The notes under the pieces were generated by a model that did not search any database, was not told the DNA's origin, and was given only the letters and a program-made list of their open reading frames with translations. A DNA stretch of 33,550 nucleotides from Chitinophagaceae bacterium. Its GTDB lineage: Bacteria > Bacteroidota > Bacteroidia > Chitinophagales > Chitinophagaceae. The translations under genes were made by a program, and so were the position numbers. Shown one piece after another: positions 8,590-18,008 of the stretch; within the stretch, counting starts at the first letter, position 1; every line of letters starts with the position of its first letter. The stretch spans positions 4,011-37,560 of the forward strand of contig JAGIAP010000009.1 in NCBI GenBank assembly GCA_017744805.1. Direction: 5' to 3'.

Positions 8590-10080
8590 GTGGGCATCAT
8601 TCAAAAGCAAAGTATCAGGTCGAGCATCGTGATTGTAGCAGGATTTGCTATAGGGGCTATCAACATGATTGTACTAAGCCCCCGGCTGTTGACCACCGAG
8701 CAATTGGGACTAACCCGGATGCTGCTGGATACGGGCGCTACCCTGGCCAGCCTTTGCACTTTCGGTTGCCTGCCCATAATCTATAAATTCTTCCCTTTTT
8801 ATAAAAGCTATCTTCCCGCCCGCAAAAACGACCTGCCATTCATTACGCTGATGGTCTGTCTGGCCGGGTTTGTCATTGTGAGTATCGTTGGCTTTTCATT
8901 GAAGGATATCATCGTGCGAAAATTCAGCGAGCGGTCGCCCATGTTCGTTAAATATAGTTACCTGGTATATCCGCTCACATTTTTTATGCTCTTGTACTCC
9001 TGGCTGGAAGCATTTGCCTGGTCGTTCAAGAAAGGCGTCGTTTCCAATGCACTGCGTGAGACCATGGTACGGCTTATTTTCACGGTCCTGATCGTATTGC
9101 TGGCCTTTGAGGTGATAGGATCAGATCAATTCTTACACTTGTTCTCTGCTTCCTTTTTGTTGCCGGCGATCGTCCTGTTCATGGTGCTGCGGTTCACAGG
9201 AGGCTTCGAGTTCCATGCCACGCCCAGCACCGTTACACGGCGTTTGAAAGGTAAGATGATCAATTTCGGTTTATTCCTCTTTGGAGCGCAGTTCCTCAAT
9301 CTCCTTTCCCGTACTGTTGATACCTTCATTCTTTCCGCCAAGTCGGAACGCGGACTTACAGACACGGCCGTTTTCACCATCGCCACTTATGTGGTTACGC
9401 TGATGGAAATCCCACAACGCAGTATGAATTCCATTACCATCCCGGTGCTTGCGGAGGCCTGGAAGAACAAAGACCTGAAGCATATCAACCAGGTATATAC
9501 GAAAAGCGTTGCCAACCTGTTGGTGATCGGTTTGCTCATGTTCTCGCTGACACTCCTGAACGTCCATAACCTGGCCGCCTTCCTGGGCAGTGATTACAAG
9601 GGCATCGAGTGGGTGATCTTCCTGCTGGTGATCGGCAAGCTCATAGACCTGGGCACTGGTTCCAATTCACAGGTGATCGGCACCTCCAATTACTGGAAGG
9701 TTGATTTTACCACCAATGTGATCTATACGCTGTTGGCGCTGCCACTCAACTATATCCTCATTTCTCATTACGGCCTGATCGGGGCAGCTTACTCTACCCT
9801 GCTGTCGCTTACAGTTTACAACCTGATGCGCTTCGGGTTCCTATGGTACAAATTCGGACTACAGCCTTATACCTGGAAAGACCTGCAGGCCGTACTGCTT
9901 ACGGCTGTGGCTGTACCAATAGTTTATTATTTACCGTATGCCGGGTCCATTTACCTGGACACCGCCATCAGAACAGCGGTATTCTGCCTGATCTTTATAC
10001 CAGCCATTTATTATTTGAAAGTGTCTGCCGAGATCAATCAACTGATCGAAAAATACGTTCCCTTTTTACGGAAGAAGTGA
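8590..10080 (+). CDS. Oligosaccharide flippase / polysaccharide biosynthesis protein (Wzx-like, MATE/MVF superfamily)
   Basis: 496 aa polytopic protein MGIIQKQSIRSSIVIVAGFAIGAINMIVLSPRLLTTEQLGLTRMLLDTGATLASLCTFG... in a glycan cluster. GTG start. Confidence 0.88.
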   Translation: MGIIQKQSIRSSIVIVAGFAIGAINMIVLSPRLLTTEQLGLTRMLLDTGATLASLCTFGCLPIIYKFFPFYKSYLPARKNDLPFITLMVCLAGFVIVSIVGFSLKDIIVRKFSERSPMFVKYSYLVYPLTFFMLLYSWLEAFAWSFKKGVVSNALRETMVRLIFTVLIVLLAFEVIGSDQFLHLFSASFLLPAIVLFMVLRFTGGFEFHATPSTVTRRLKGKMINFGLFLFGAQFLNLLSRTVDTFILSAKSERGLTDTAVFTIATYVVTLMEIPQRSMNSITIPVLAEAWKNKDLKHINQVYTKSVANLLVIGLLMFSLTLLNVHNLAAFLGSDYKGIEWVIFLLVIGKLIDLGTGSNSQVIGTSNYWKVDFTTNVIYTLLALPLNYILISHYGLIGAAYSTLLSLTVYNLMRFGFLWYKFGLQPYTWKDLQAVLLTAVAVPIVYYLPYAGSIYLDTAIRTAVFCLIFIPAIYYLKVSAEINQLIEKYVPFLRKK

Positions 10081-10158
10081 TGAAGAAGATCCGATTGAAG
10101 AAATAGAAAGATTTTTTCTATTTTAGCCGGAGCCAGCCCCCTAACTATTATCATCATC

Positions 10159-13100
10159 ATGATGAAATTCATCTTGGCCATTGTATTATGGCTGACCAGT
10201 GTGGTTGGCAATGCGCAGGTAATTGCAGATTTCAGTATTCCCGATACGGTTTGTATGAATGCACCCGTGCAGATCACTAACAATTCCATCGGCGCCACAA
10301 CTTATTTCTGGAATTTCTGCACTGCCAATCTCGCCAATGCTCCTTCCGTTTCCAATCTCAATATCAGCGGCGCCAACTTCAACTGGCCGGTATTCATGGA
10401 CTATGTGTATGATAACGGGAACTACTACGGTTTTGTGACCAACTACATTGGTGGGAACCTGGTGAGGCTCGATTTTGGCAATAGCTTGCTCAATACACCT
10501 ACCGGCACCAACCTGGGTAATTTCGGAGGGATCATCCCAGCTTCTATCGGCACAGAGGGGATACAGGTAGTTAAGCAGAACGGGCAATGGTTTGCGATCA
10601 TAGTAGGTGGCAATGCCGCGCTGACAGACAAACCCAGGATATTGAAGATCGCCTTCGGGGCCAATATAACCAATCCCGCTCCGGTTGCCACCAACTGGGG
10701 TAACCTGGGGAATATGGACCAACCGGTTGACCTGCACCTATACGAAGATGCGGGCCATTGGTTTGGTTTTACGCTTAATGCTGAAGCCAATACCGTCACC
10801 AGATTCGATTTCACCAACAGCTTCAACAATATACCAACGGGCACCAGCCTGGGCAACCTGGGCTCGCTCAGTTACCCTACCGGTATCTACGTAACTCAGG
10901 AAGCTGGGAGCTGGTATGCTTTCATCGTCAACGGGGGCGATAACTCCCGTAACAACGCATTCAACTCTTCTCTCACCCGGCTCGATTTCGGTAACTCCCT
11001 CAACAATATGCCTACCGGGGTGAACCTGGGAAATCCTGGTGGACTGCTCAACCATCCCCGCGATCTTACCATCATGAAATCCTGCGAGCAGATCATCGGG
11101 TTTGCCGTGAATGCCGGGAACAATGATGCAAATATTGTAAGAATGGATTTCAACAATCTGCTCACCTCCACTCCAGCAGGATCGGTAGCAGCTAATCTCG
11201 GCAACGGTACCTTTCCCCATTGCATCTCCAAACTTTTCAGGGACAAATCGGATGTATATGGCTTTGTAGCCAATGTGGGTACAGGTTCGCTGATGCGTCT
11301 CCGTTTTCCCGGATGCTCCAATTCCAATATCAGCTCCGGCACCGCGAAAGATCCCCTGCCCGTTACATATGATGCTCCCGGCACCTACAATATCAACCTG
11401 ACCATCGATGATGGTTTGCCTACCCAGCAAATGGTCTGTAAGAAAGTAGTGGTATTACCCTCATATATATCCGATTTCAATTACGAACAGGATATATGTG
11501 ATCCGTTATCCGTGAAGTTCATCAATACCAATCCGGCCATTCCTGCGCCCTATTGGATCTTTGGAGATGGCAATATCAATAGCACCACATTCACCCCCAC
11601 CCATCACTATGCTGCTTTCGGCAACTATACCGTAAGGTTTGCAGTAGCGCAAGACAAATTCAAATGCTCAGATACCATCACCAAAGTGATCTCCCTTTCC
11701 GTAGATAAAAAGGATATAGTACTTACTCCGGACACCGTGATCTGCAAAGGGAGCACCAAGCAACTCAGGGCAAAGGACGGACTGGCCTATTGCTGGACAC
11801 CCAATCTCTATCTCAGCAATGCCTCCGACGCCAACCCGATCACTTCTACACCTGTTGACATCACCTATTATTGCACCTCACTCATCAGGGGCGCCAACCT
11901 GGTGGTGAACGGGGATTTTAGTGCTGGCAATACAGGTTTCATTTCAGACTACCTATACGCCCTTCCTCCCAATATGCATGAAAGCGAATACTTTGTGGGG
12001 CCCAGTGCACCGATCTGGCACCCCGGTATGTCGGACTGCCCGGACCATACCGGCAATAATGGTAATATGATGCTGGTGAATGGAGCTACCGTGCCCAACG
12101 TACGGGTATGGGCGCAAACCATCACGGTGAAGCCCAATACCAATTACGAATTCTCTGCCTGGGTACAAACACTGAACAATGCATCACCGGCGGACCTACG
12201 CTTCAGTATCAATGGCCAGCCGCTGGGCCCTCCGCTGGTTTCCGGGGCAGCCTGCGACTGGAAGCAATGCTTCGCCACCTGGAATTCCGGTAACCAAACC
12301 TCGGTTACCATCACCCTGAACAATATGAGCCTGTCATATGCCGGTAATGATTTCGGCCTGGATGATATCTCGTTCTCGGAAGTAAGGATACAGCGCGACA
12401 GTGTAAAGATCTCCATCGATACACCTGATGTGAATACACGCACAGACACTACCCTCTGTCACAAAGGCTCAGTGAAACTCTCCACCTCAGGCGCCAATAC
12501 CTGGAGCTGGACGCCTGCTACCGGGCTCTCTGATCCGAATATTGCAGATCCTATCGCTACCCCTGCCATCACTACCGAGTATGAAGTAGCAGGCACCAAC
12601 CAGTACGGCTGCGTAGCAAAAGATACAGTGCTCATCACCGTTATACCACCGCTTCCTCTGGATATCACTCCGGACACTACGGTGTGTACCAATATTCCGG
12701 TGCAGCTCAGGGCCTTTAGCGCCGGCAATCCAATATACCACTGGTCTCCCGCTGCCAACCTGAATAACCCGGGTATACCCAACCCTGTGGCTTCTCCTAA
12801 AAGCCCCACAAAATATTATGTTGATCTAACGGACAACAATAACTGCATAACCAGTGATTCCATTATGGTGGATATCGTGCCCCGGCCTGCATTCACGGCC
12901 AAAGGCGCTGCGGCAGTCTGTTACGACACGGAAACAAAGCTGGAAGCCTCCGGAGGCGACAACTACCTCTGGTCCCCTTCAGACTACCTGGATGATCCGC
13001 AGAGCGCCACTCCCATCGTAAAGCCCAGATCAGCGGTAAGCTATAACGTATATATTTCCGAGAATACCTGCGGCTATGATACGCTCGTGCAATTTGCCCC

Positions 13101-13629
13101 CATGGTGGTAAATCCCCTTCCTATTGTAACAGCTATGAAAGAGACCGATATCAATTGTGTGATCCGCAGCGCCCAACTAAGGGCGGGCGGCGCCAATAGT
13201 TATTCCTGGACGCCCGCTTCAGCGCTGGATAACCCGTACAGACGGGACCCCGTAGCCATCGTGGACAGCAGCACCCAATTCATAGTCACCGGCATCAATC
13301 GATACGGATGTGAAAGCAGTGACACACTGGTAGTGAATGTAACCAAAACGGGCACTCCTGTTTTTGAAGTGCCCAATGCATTTACGCCAAACGGGGATGG
13401 AAAGAATGATTGCTTCGGTATCAAAAAATGGGGCGTGGTGAAGCTCGAATCCCTTGAAGTATACAATCGCTGGGGACAAAAAATCTTCCAAACCAACAAA
13501 CCCAATGATTGTTGGGACGGAACCTTCCAGGGAAAACCACAGGGTGCCGGAGAATTCGTATACATTATCCGGGCATCCACTTTCTGTGGTCCCATTTTGC
13601 GGAAAGGCGTATTCTTCCTGATCAGGTAG
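10159..13629 (+). CDS. T9SS-exported multidomain surface protein: PKD domain, beta-propeller-like repeats, jelly-roll domain, Ig/SprB-like repeats and type B gliding-motility-associated C-terminal sorting domain
   Basis: Signal peptide MMKFILAIVLWLTSVVGNAQ. Repeats such as RLDFGNSL.N.PTG.NLGN.GG. Repeats PDTTVC...VQLRA...Y.WSPA..L..P...P.A.P...T.Y.V. C-terminus VPNAFTPNGDGKNDCF...LEVYNRWGQKIFQT...CWDGTFQGKPQGAGEFVYIIRAS...KGVFFLIR. Confidence 0.93.
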   Translation: MMKFILAIVLWLTSVVGNAQVIADFSIPDTVCMNAPVQITNNSIGATTYFWNFCTANLANAPSVSNLNISGANFNWPVFMDYVYDNGNYYGFVTNYIGGNLVRLDFGNSLLNTPTGTNLGNFGGIIPASIGTEGIQVVKQNGQWFAIIVGGNAALTDKPRILKIAFGANITNPAPVATNWGNLGNMDQPVDLHLYEDAGHWFGFTLNAEANTVTRFDFTNSFNNIPTGTSLGNLGSLSYPTGIYVTQEAGSWYAFIVNGGDNSRNNAFNSSLTRLDFGNSLNNMPTGVNLGNPGGLLNHPRDLTIMKSCEQIIGFAVNAGNNDANIVRMDFNNLLTSTPAGSVAANLGNGTFPHCISKLFRDKSDVYGFVANVGTGSLMRLRFPGCSNSNISSGTAKDPLPVTYDAPGTYNINLTIDDGLPTQQMVCKKVVVLPSYISDFNYEQDICDPLSVKFINTNPAIPAPYWIFGDGNINSTTFTPTHHYAAFGNYTVRFAVAQDKFKCSDTITKVISLSVDKKDIVLTPDTVICKGSTKQLRAKDGLAYCWTPNLYLSNASDANPITSTPVDITYYCTSLIRGANLVVNGDFSAGNTGFISDYLYALPPNMHESEYFVGPSAPIWHPGMSDCPDHTGNNGNMMLVNGATVPNVRVWAQTITVKPNTNYEFSAWVQTLNNASPADLRFSINGQPLGPPLVSGAACDWKQCFATWNSGNQTSVTITLNNMSLSYAGNDFGLDDISFSEVRIQRDSVKISIDTPDVNTRTDTTLCHKGSVKLSTSGANTWSWTPATGLSDPNIADPIATPAITTEYEVAGTNQYGCVAKDTVLITVIPPLPLDITPDTTVCTNIPVQLRAFSAGNPIYHWSPAANLNNPGIPNPVASPKSPTKYYVDLTDNNNCITSDSIMVDIVPRPAFTAKGAAAVCYDTETKLEASGGDNYLWSPSDYLDDPQSATPIVKPRSAVSYNVYISENTCGYDTLVQFAPMVVNPLPIVTAMKETDINCVIRSAQLRAGGANSYSWTPASALDNPYRRDPVAIVDSSTQFIVTGINRYGCESSDTLVVNVTKTGTPVFEVPNAFTPNGDGKNDCFGIKKWGVVKLESLEVYNRWGQKIFQTNKPNDCWDGTFQGKPQGAGEFVYIIRASTFCGPILRKGVFFLIR

Positions 13630-14383
13630 TAGCAGGACTGGACGACAATGTGCCGATCAGCTCCAGGAATTTTGCCAGGCCTCTTCGCTTGGCCTCATCC
13701 AGTTCATAACTGATATTCTTTGTGTAGTATTCGTGCAGATCGTAGACGCTGTAAGGGTTTGCGGCCACCACTTCATCGATATGGTTCAGCCCTTCCCGGT
13801 TGGCTTCGTCGAAAGCTTTCACGAATGCTTCGGGCAGTGGCTTATTGCTCACCCAGGCTGCAAATACGAATGGCAGGCCAGTATGCGCCATCCAGGCTTC
13901 TCCCAGGTCATAGATGTATTTGCTTTTGTGGCGCTGCTCCAGGGCCCTGTCGCCGATCACTACACCAGCCGTAGTTCCGATGATGCGGGAGCGGTAATCA
14001 TCCCTGGTATCCGTAATGATGGGGGTGATCTTCCAGTGATCACGCATCAGGATGCGAGCGAGGGTCACCGAGGTGCGGCTCTGGTAATCCAGCAGCACTT
14101 CCGTGATCTCTTCAACCGGCACATCACTGAACAGGCAAACCGAGGCCACGGGCTGGGTACAGCCAATACAGAAATTGGTATTGATATGGAACTCCTTCAT
14201 TTTTGGGATCACTGCTACGGGCACCAGTCCCATATCGATCTCGTCTTCCAGGAGCATGCGGGCGATATTTGCAGGATATTCGGGCACGGGCTCGATCTCG
14301 CTATACACGGGTGAATGCTCGATACCATACAATAATGGTTTGGTATTGAGATAATTCACGATTCCAACCTTAATCTTCTTCAA
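13622..14383 (-). CDS. mqnA: Menaquinone biosynthesis protein MqnA (chorismate dehydratase)
   Basis: KKIKVGIVNYLNTKPLLYGIE...VPEYPANIARMLLEDEIDMGLVPVAVIP...CIGCTQPVASVCLFSDVPVEEI: MqnA/MqnD fold. The ORF track starts at 14464, but a TTG start at 14383 fits a promoter at 14403-14434. Confidence 0.9.
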   Translation of the reverse strand: MKKIKVGIVNYLNTKPLLYGIEHSPVYSEIEPVPEYPANIARMLLEDEIDMGLVPVAVIPKMKEFHINTNFCIGCTQPVASVCLFSDVPVEEITEVLLDYQSRTSVTLARILMRDHWKITPIITDTRDDYRSRIIGTTAGVVIGDRALEQRHKSKYIYDLGEAWMAHTGLPFVFAAWVSNKPLPEAFVKAFDEANREGLNHIDEVVAANPYSVYDLHEYYTKNISYELDEAKRRGLAKFLELIGTLSSSPATT

Positions 14384-14402
14384 TTGATTTAATTTTACGC
14401 CG

Positions 14403-14434
14403 CAAAGGTAAAGGAATATCACTTTTAACATCAA
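14403..14434 (-). promoter_or_regulatory. Bacteroidota-type promoter for mqnA (TTG-N21-TACCTTTG)
   Basis: Minus strand: TTG (complement of 14432-14434), 21-nt spacer, TACCTTTG (complement of 14403-14410). Matches the TTG-N19-21-TAnnTTTG consensus. Confidence 0.6.
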
Positions 14435-14448
14435 CATTGAACTTGAAC

Positions 14449-15795
14449 ATGGAACTGAATACACTTACGGCCATTTCCCCTATTGACGGACGCTACCGTA
14501 ACCAGGTGCAGCACCTGCACGAATATTTTTCGGAATTCGCACTGATGAAGTACAGGGTGCTGGTTGAAGTGGAATACTTCCTGTTCCTGGGCGACAAGAA
14601 ATTCTTCTCCCTCCCCGCTGCCGTTCGCAAAGGCCTTCAGGCTGCCCTGGAGAACTTCAACCTCGAAGATGCCAAAACCATCAAGGAAACGGAGAAGACC
14701 ACCAATCACGATGTGAAAGCCGTTGAGTATTTCCTCAAAGCCAAACTGAAAGAACTGAAGGCCGAGCACCTGTCTGAATGGGTGCATTTCGGGCTCACTT
14801 CACAGGACATCAACAATACTGCCGTTCCGCTCTCCTGGAAACAGGCCGTGGAATTTGAATACCTGCCCGCCATGCTCAACCTGAACAAGCAGTTGGAACT
14901 GCTGGCAGACGAGTGGCGCGATATCCCGATGCTGGCCCGTACCCACGGACAACCGGCCTCACCCACCCGCCTGGGTAAGGAGATCCAGGTGTTCATCGAA
15001 CGCCTCAGCAACCAGATACAACAATGCATCGAGATACCCATCAGCGCCAAATTCGGTGGTGCTACCGGCAATTTCAATGCGCACAATGTGGCCTTCCCCA
15101 AAAAGAACTGGGTGAACCTGGGCAATGATTTCGTGGAAGGCGTACTGGGACTGAGCCGCCAGCAATTCACCACGCAGATAGAGCATTACGATAACCTGGC
15201 TGCCCATTTCGACGCCATGAAGCGGATCAACAATATCCTGATCGATTTCTCCCGCGATATGTGGACCTATATCTCCATGGATTATTTCAAGCAGCGCACT
15301 AAGAAGGGCGAGATCGGCTCTTCCGCCATGCCGCATAAAGTGAACCCAATCGATTTCGAGAATGCCGAAGGCAATCTCGGCATCGCCAATGCCCTGCTGG
15401 AGCACCTGGCCGGTAAGCTGCCTATCAGCCGCCTGCAGCGCGACCTGACCGATTCTACTGTACTCCGCAATATCGGCGTGCCTTTCGCCCATATCATCCT
15501 GGCCACCCGCTCCATCGAAAAAGGATTGAGCAAACTGGTATTGAATGATGAGAAGATCTATGACGACCTGGACAATAACTGGGCCGTGGTGGCGGAAGCT
15601 ATCCAAACCATCCTCCGCCGTGAGAACTATCCAAAGCCTTACGAGGCACTGAAGGAGCTCACTCGTGGCAAACAGGGGATCAACAAACAGTCCATCCACC
15701 AATTCATCGATAAATTAAAAGTTCCGGTAACTGTGCGTAAAGAGTTGAAGAAGATCACTCCGCATAATTATACTGGTGTGAACCCTGATTTCTGA
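14449..15795 (+). CDS. purB: Adenylosuccinate lyase
   Basis: MELNTLTAISPIDGRYRNQVQHLHEYFSEFALMKYRVLVEVEYFL...HFGLTSQDINNTA...TRTHGQPASPT-type motif...GSSAMPHKVNPIDFENAEGN (fumarase/aspartase signature). Confidence 0.97.
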   Translation: MELNTLTAISPIDGRYRNQVQHLHEYFSEFALMKYRVLVEVEYFLFLGDKKFFSLPAAVRKGLQAALENFNLEDAKTIKETEKTTNHDVKAVEYFLKAKLKELKAEHLSEWVHFGLTSQDINNTAVPLSWKQAVEFEYLPAMLNLNKQLELLADEWRDIPMLARTHGQPASPTRLGKEIQVFIERLSNQIQQCIEIPISAKFGGATGNFNAHNVAFPKKNWVNLGNDFVEGVLGLSRQQFTTQIEHYDNLAAHFDAMKRINNILIDFSRDMWTYISMDYFKQRTKKGEIGSSAMPHKVNPIDFENAEGNLGIANALLEHLAGKLPISRLQRDLTDSTVLRNIGVPFAHIILATRSIEKGLSKLVLNDEKIYDDLDNNWAVVAEAIQTILRRENYPKPYEALKELTRGKQGINKQSIHQFIDKLKVPVTVRKELKKITPHNYTGVNPDF

Positions 15796-16301
15796 GCAAA
15801 CAGGGCTCTCCACCAGAGCATATCACCTTTCTGATCATATTGTTCAAAGCCATTCTTCTGCAGCACGCGGATAGAAGCGGTATTTGTCCTGTCAGTTTCG
15901 GCGAGGATAGTGGAAATATCTTGCCGTTGCGAAGCCCATTTCACTATAGCTCCCACAGCTTCGGTCATATATCCTTTGTTGCGGGCCTCTTGCATGGTAC
16001 CATACCCGATCTCCACCATTCCGGCAGGGCCGGGCGCACCTTTGAAGCCCAGCTCGGCCACTACCAGGCGGGTCTTGTTCTCTATCACCAGCCAGAATGT
16101 AAAAAAGAGATATTGATCGCCCGGCACTTTTCGCATACAGGGCAGCGTGATGGAATTGACATAGCGCTTCACTTCCGGCGCTACGTTGCGATTAGTGAGG
16201 GTAAGCCCATGTTCCATTTCAAACAGATCATTGCCCTGGAGATACAATTCCAATGAAGCCACTGTGAGGGGCAGGATATAGAGTCTGTCTGTTTGCAGCA
16301 T
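15768..16301 (-). CDS. GNAT family N-acetyltransferase (RimJ/RimL-like)
   Basis: MLQTDRLYILPLTVASLELYL...ELGFKGAPGPAGMVEIGYGTMQEARNKGYMTEAVGAIVKWA...AETDRTNTASIRVLQKNGFEQ. Start at 16301 preferred over 16334. Confidence 0.85.
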   Translation of the reverse strand: MLQTDRLYILPLTVASLELYLQGNDLFEMEHGLTLTNRNVAPEVKRYVNSITLPCMRKVPGDQYLFFTFWLVIENKTRLVVAELGFKGAPGPAGMVEIGYGTMQEARNKGYMTEAVGAIVKWASQRQDISTILAETDRTNTASIRVLQKNGFEQYDQKGDMLWWRALFAQKSGFTPV

Positions 16302-16337
16302 ATGCTTAGTTTCGCTACTGCCCTCAAAGTACAATCT

Positions 16338-17936
16338 TTATACCGATTCCTTGTGGATCTCTGAAGTAAAGTGGAATTCGATGTCCGGATTATTGGTCCT
16401 TTCCGTATTCAAAAACCACTCGCTCTGAGCCAGATAGACGAGGTGACCGTCTTTATCGGTTGCGATATTATTGCTCTTGAAGCGGGTGAATTCATCCAGT
16501 TTCTTCGAGTCCTGGCTGGTGATCCAGCAGGCTTTGTAGAAAGGTTGGGCGCGGAACTCCACACTGGCGCCATATTCCTGGAGAAGGCGGTACTGGATCA
16601 CTTCAAATTGCAGTTCCCCTACGCAACCAATGATCTTTTTGTTGCCACCGAACTGGGTGAAAAGCTGGGCAACCCCTTCATCGGTCAATTGCATCAGACC
16701 CTTCTCCAATTGCTTGGTTTTCATTGGATCTTTGTTCACTACTTCTTTAAATATCTCAGGTGAGAAGGAAGGGATCCCGGTGAAATAGAAATTAGATCCT
16801 TCAGTCAATGTGTCCCCGATCTTGAAGTTACCGGTATCGAAGAGCCCCACCACATCGCCGGGGAATGCTTCATCGATCACATCCTTGTCGCGCGCGAGGA
16901 AGGTGTAAGGATTGCTGAAGCGAACGTCCTTGTCGAGGCGTACGTGATGGAAATATTTGTTACGCTCGAACTTGCCGGAGCATACACGGAGGAAAGCGAT
17001 CCTGTCGCGGTGCTTGGGATCCAGGTTGGCGTGGATCTTGAAAATGAATCCGGAGAATTTGTCCTCGTCGGGGCAAACCTCGCGCACGGAAGTGGGCCTG
17101 CAGCGAGGGATGGGCGCTACTCGGATAAAGGTATCCAGCATTTCACGCACACCGAAATTGTTGATGGCGGAACCGAAGAAAACAGGCGATACTTTACCGG
17201 CCAGGTAGCTGGTCACATCCAGCTCCCCGTTCACCCCGTCCACCAGTTCCACATCTTCACGTAAAAGATTGGCATCCTTTTCACCGAGCTTGGAATCAAG
17301 CACTTCGCTGCTGAGGTCGGTGATCTCCAGGCTATCCTCGTCGTCGGATGCTTTGGTGTTGGCGGTGAAGAGAACAAGGTTCTTATCGTAGAGATTGTAT
17401 ACCCCTTTGAAATCCTTGCCGCTATTGATGGGCCAGGTCATGGGGTGTAAAGATATCTTCAGTTCATTCTCGATCTCTTCGAGGAGGTCGAAGCGGTTCT
17501 TACCGTCGCGGTCCATTTTATTGATGAATACGATCACGGGGGTATCGCGCATGCGGCATACTTCCATGAGGCGACGGGTCTGGTCTTCCACCCCGTTCAC
17601 GGAGTCCACCACCAGGATAACGCTGTCCACGGCCGTGAGGGTGCGATAGGTATCTTCGGCAAAGTCCTTGTGACCGGGCGTATCCAGGAGGTTCACGAGG
17701 ATGCCTTTGTATTCAAAGCTCATCACGGAGGTGGCAACGGAGATACCACGCTGGCGCTCGATCTCCATGAAGTCTGAAGTTGCATGCTTCTTGATCTTAT
17801 TGCTCTTTACTGCACCGGCCGTTTGGATGGCGCCACCAAAGAGCAGGAATTTTTCCGTCAATGTGGTTTTACCGGCATCCGGGTGGGAAATGATCGCAAA
17901 GGTTCTTCTTTTCTGTATTTCTGCATTGTACTTCAT
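16338..17936 (-). CDS. prfC: Peptide chain release factor 3 (RF3)
   Basis: [35 protein letters not shown]...[19 protein letters not shown]...[23 protein letters not shown]3 translational GTPase. Confidence 0.96.
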   Translation of the reverse strand: MKYNAEIQKRRTFAIISHPDAGKTTLTEKFLLFGGAIQTAGAVKSNKIKKHATSDFMEIERQRGISVATSVMSFEYKGILVNLLDTPGHKDFAEDTYRTLTAVDSVILVVDSVNGVEDQTRRLMEVCRMRDTPVIVFINKMDRDGKNRFDLLEEIENELKISLHPMTWPINSGKDFKGVYNLYDKNLVLFTANTKASDDEDSLEITDLSSEVLDSKLGEKDANLLREDVELVDGVNGELDVTSYLAGKVSPVFFGSAINNFGVREMLDTFIRVAPIPRCRPTSVREVCPDEDKFSGFIFKIHANLDPKHRDRIAFLRVCSGKFERNKYFHHVRLDKDVRFSNPYTFLARDKDVIDEAFPGDVVGLFDTGNFKIGDTLTEGSNFYFTGIPSFSPEIFKEVVNKDPMKTKQLEKGLMQLTDEGVAQLFTQFGGNKKIIGCVGELQFEVIQYRLLQEYGASVEFRAQPFYKACWITSQDSKKLDEFTRFKSNNIATDKDGHLVYLAQSEWFLNTERTNNPDIEFHFTSEIHKESV

Positions 17937-17965
17937 GAAGTGATCGCTTTTAGGAAAAACGCCCG

Positions 17966-17973
17966 CAAAGGTA
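17966..17973 (-). promoter_or_regulatory. Putative -7 box (TACCTTTG) for prfC
   Basis: Minus-strand TACCTTTG 29 nt upstream of the prfC ATG. Confidence 0.5.
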
Positions 17974-18008
17974 CATTAATCCTGCCTCAATTTGTACTTT
18001 TACCGGGC

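Noticed and set aside
10101-10123. AAATAGAAA-gattt-TTTCTATTT hairpin before the T9SS gene
   Set aside because: A 9-bp AT-only palindrome in an AT-rich leader could easily be chance; no U-run or conserved feature to call it a terminator or operator.
14959-15702. 247-aa minus-strand ORF inside purB
   Set aside because: purB is unambiguous; the antisense ORF has no family motifs.
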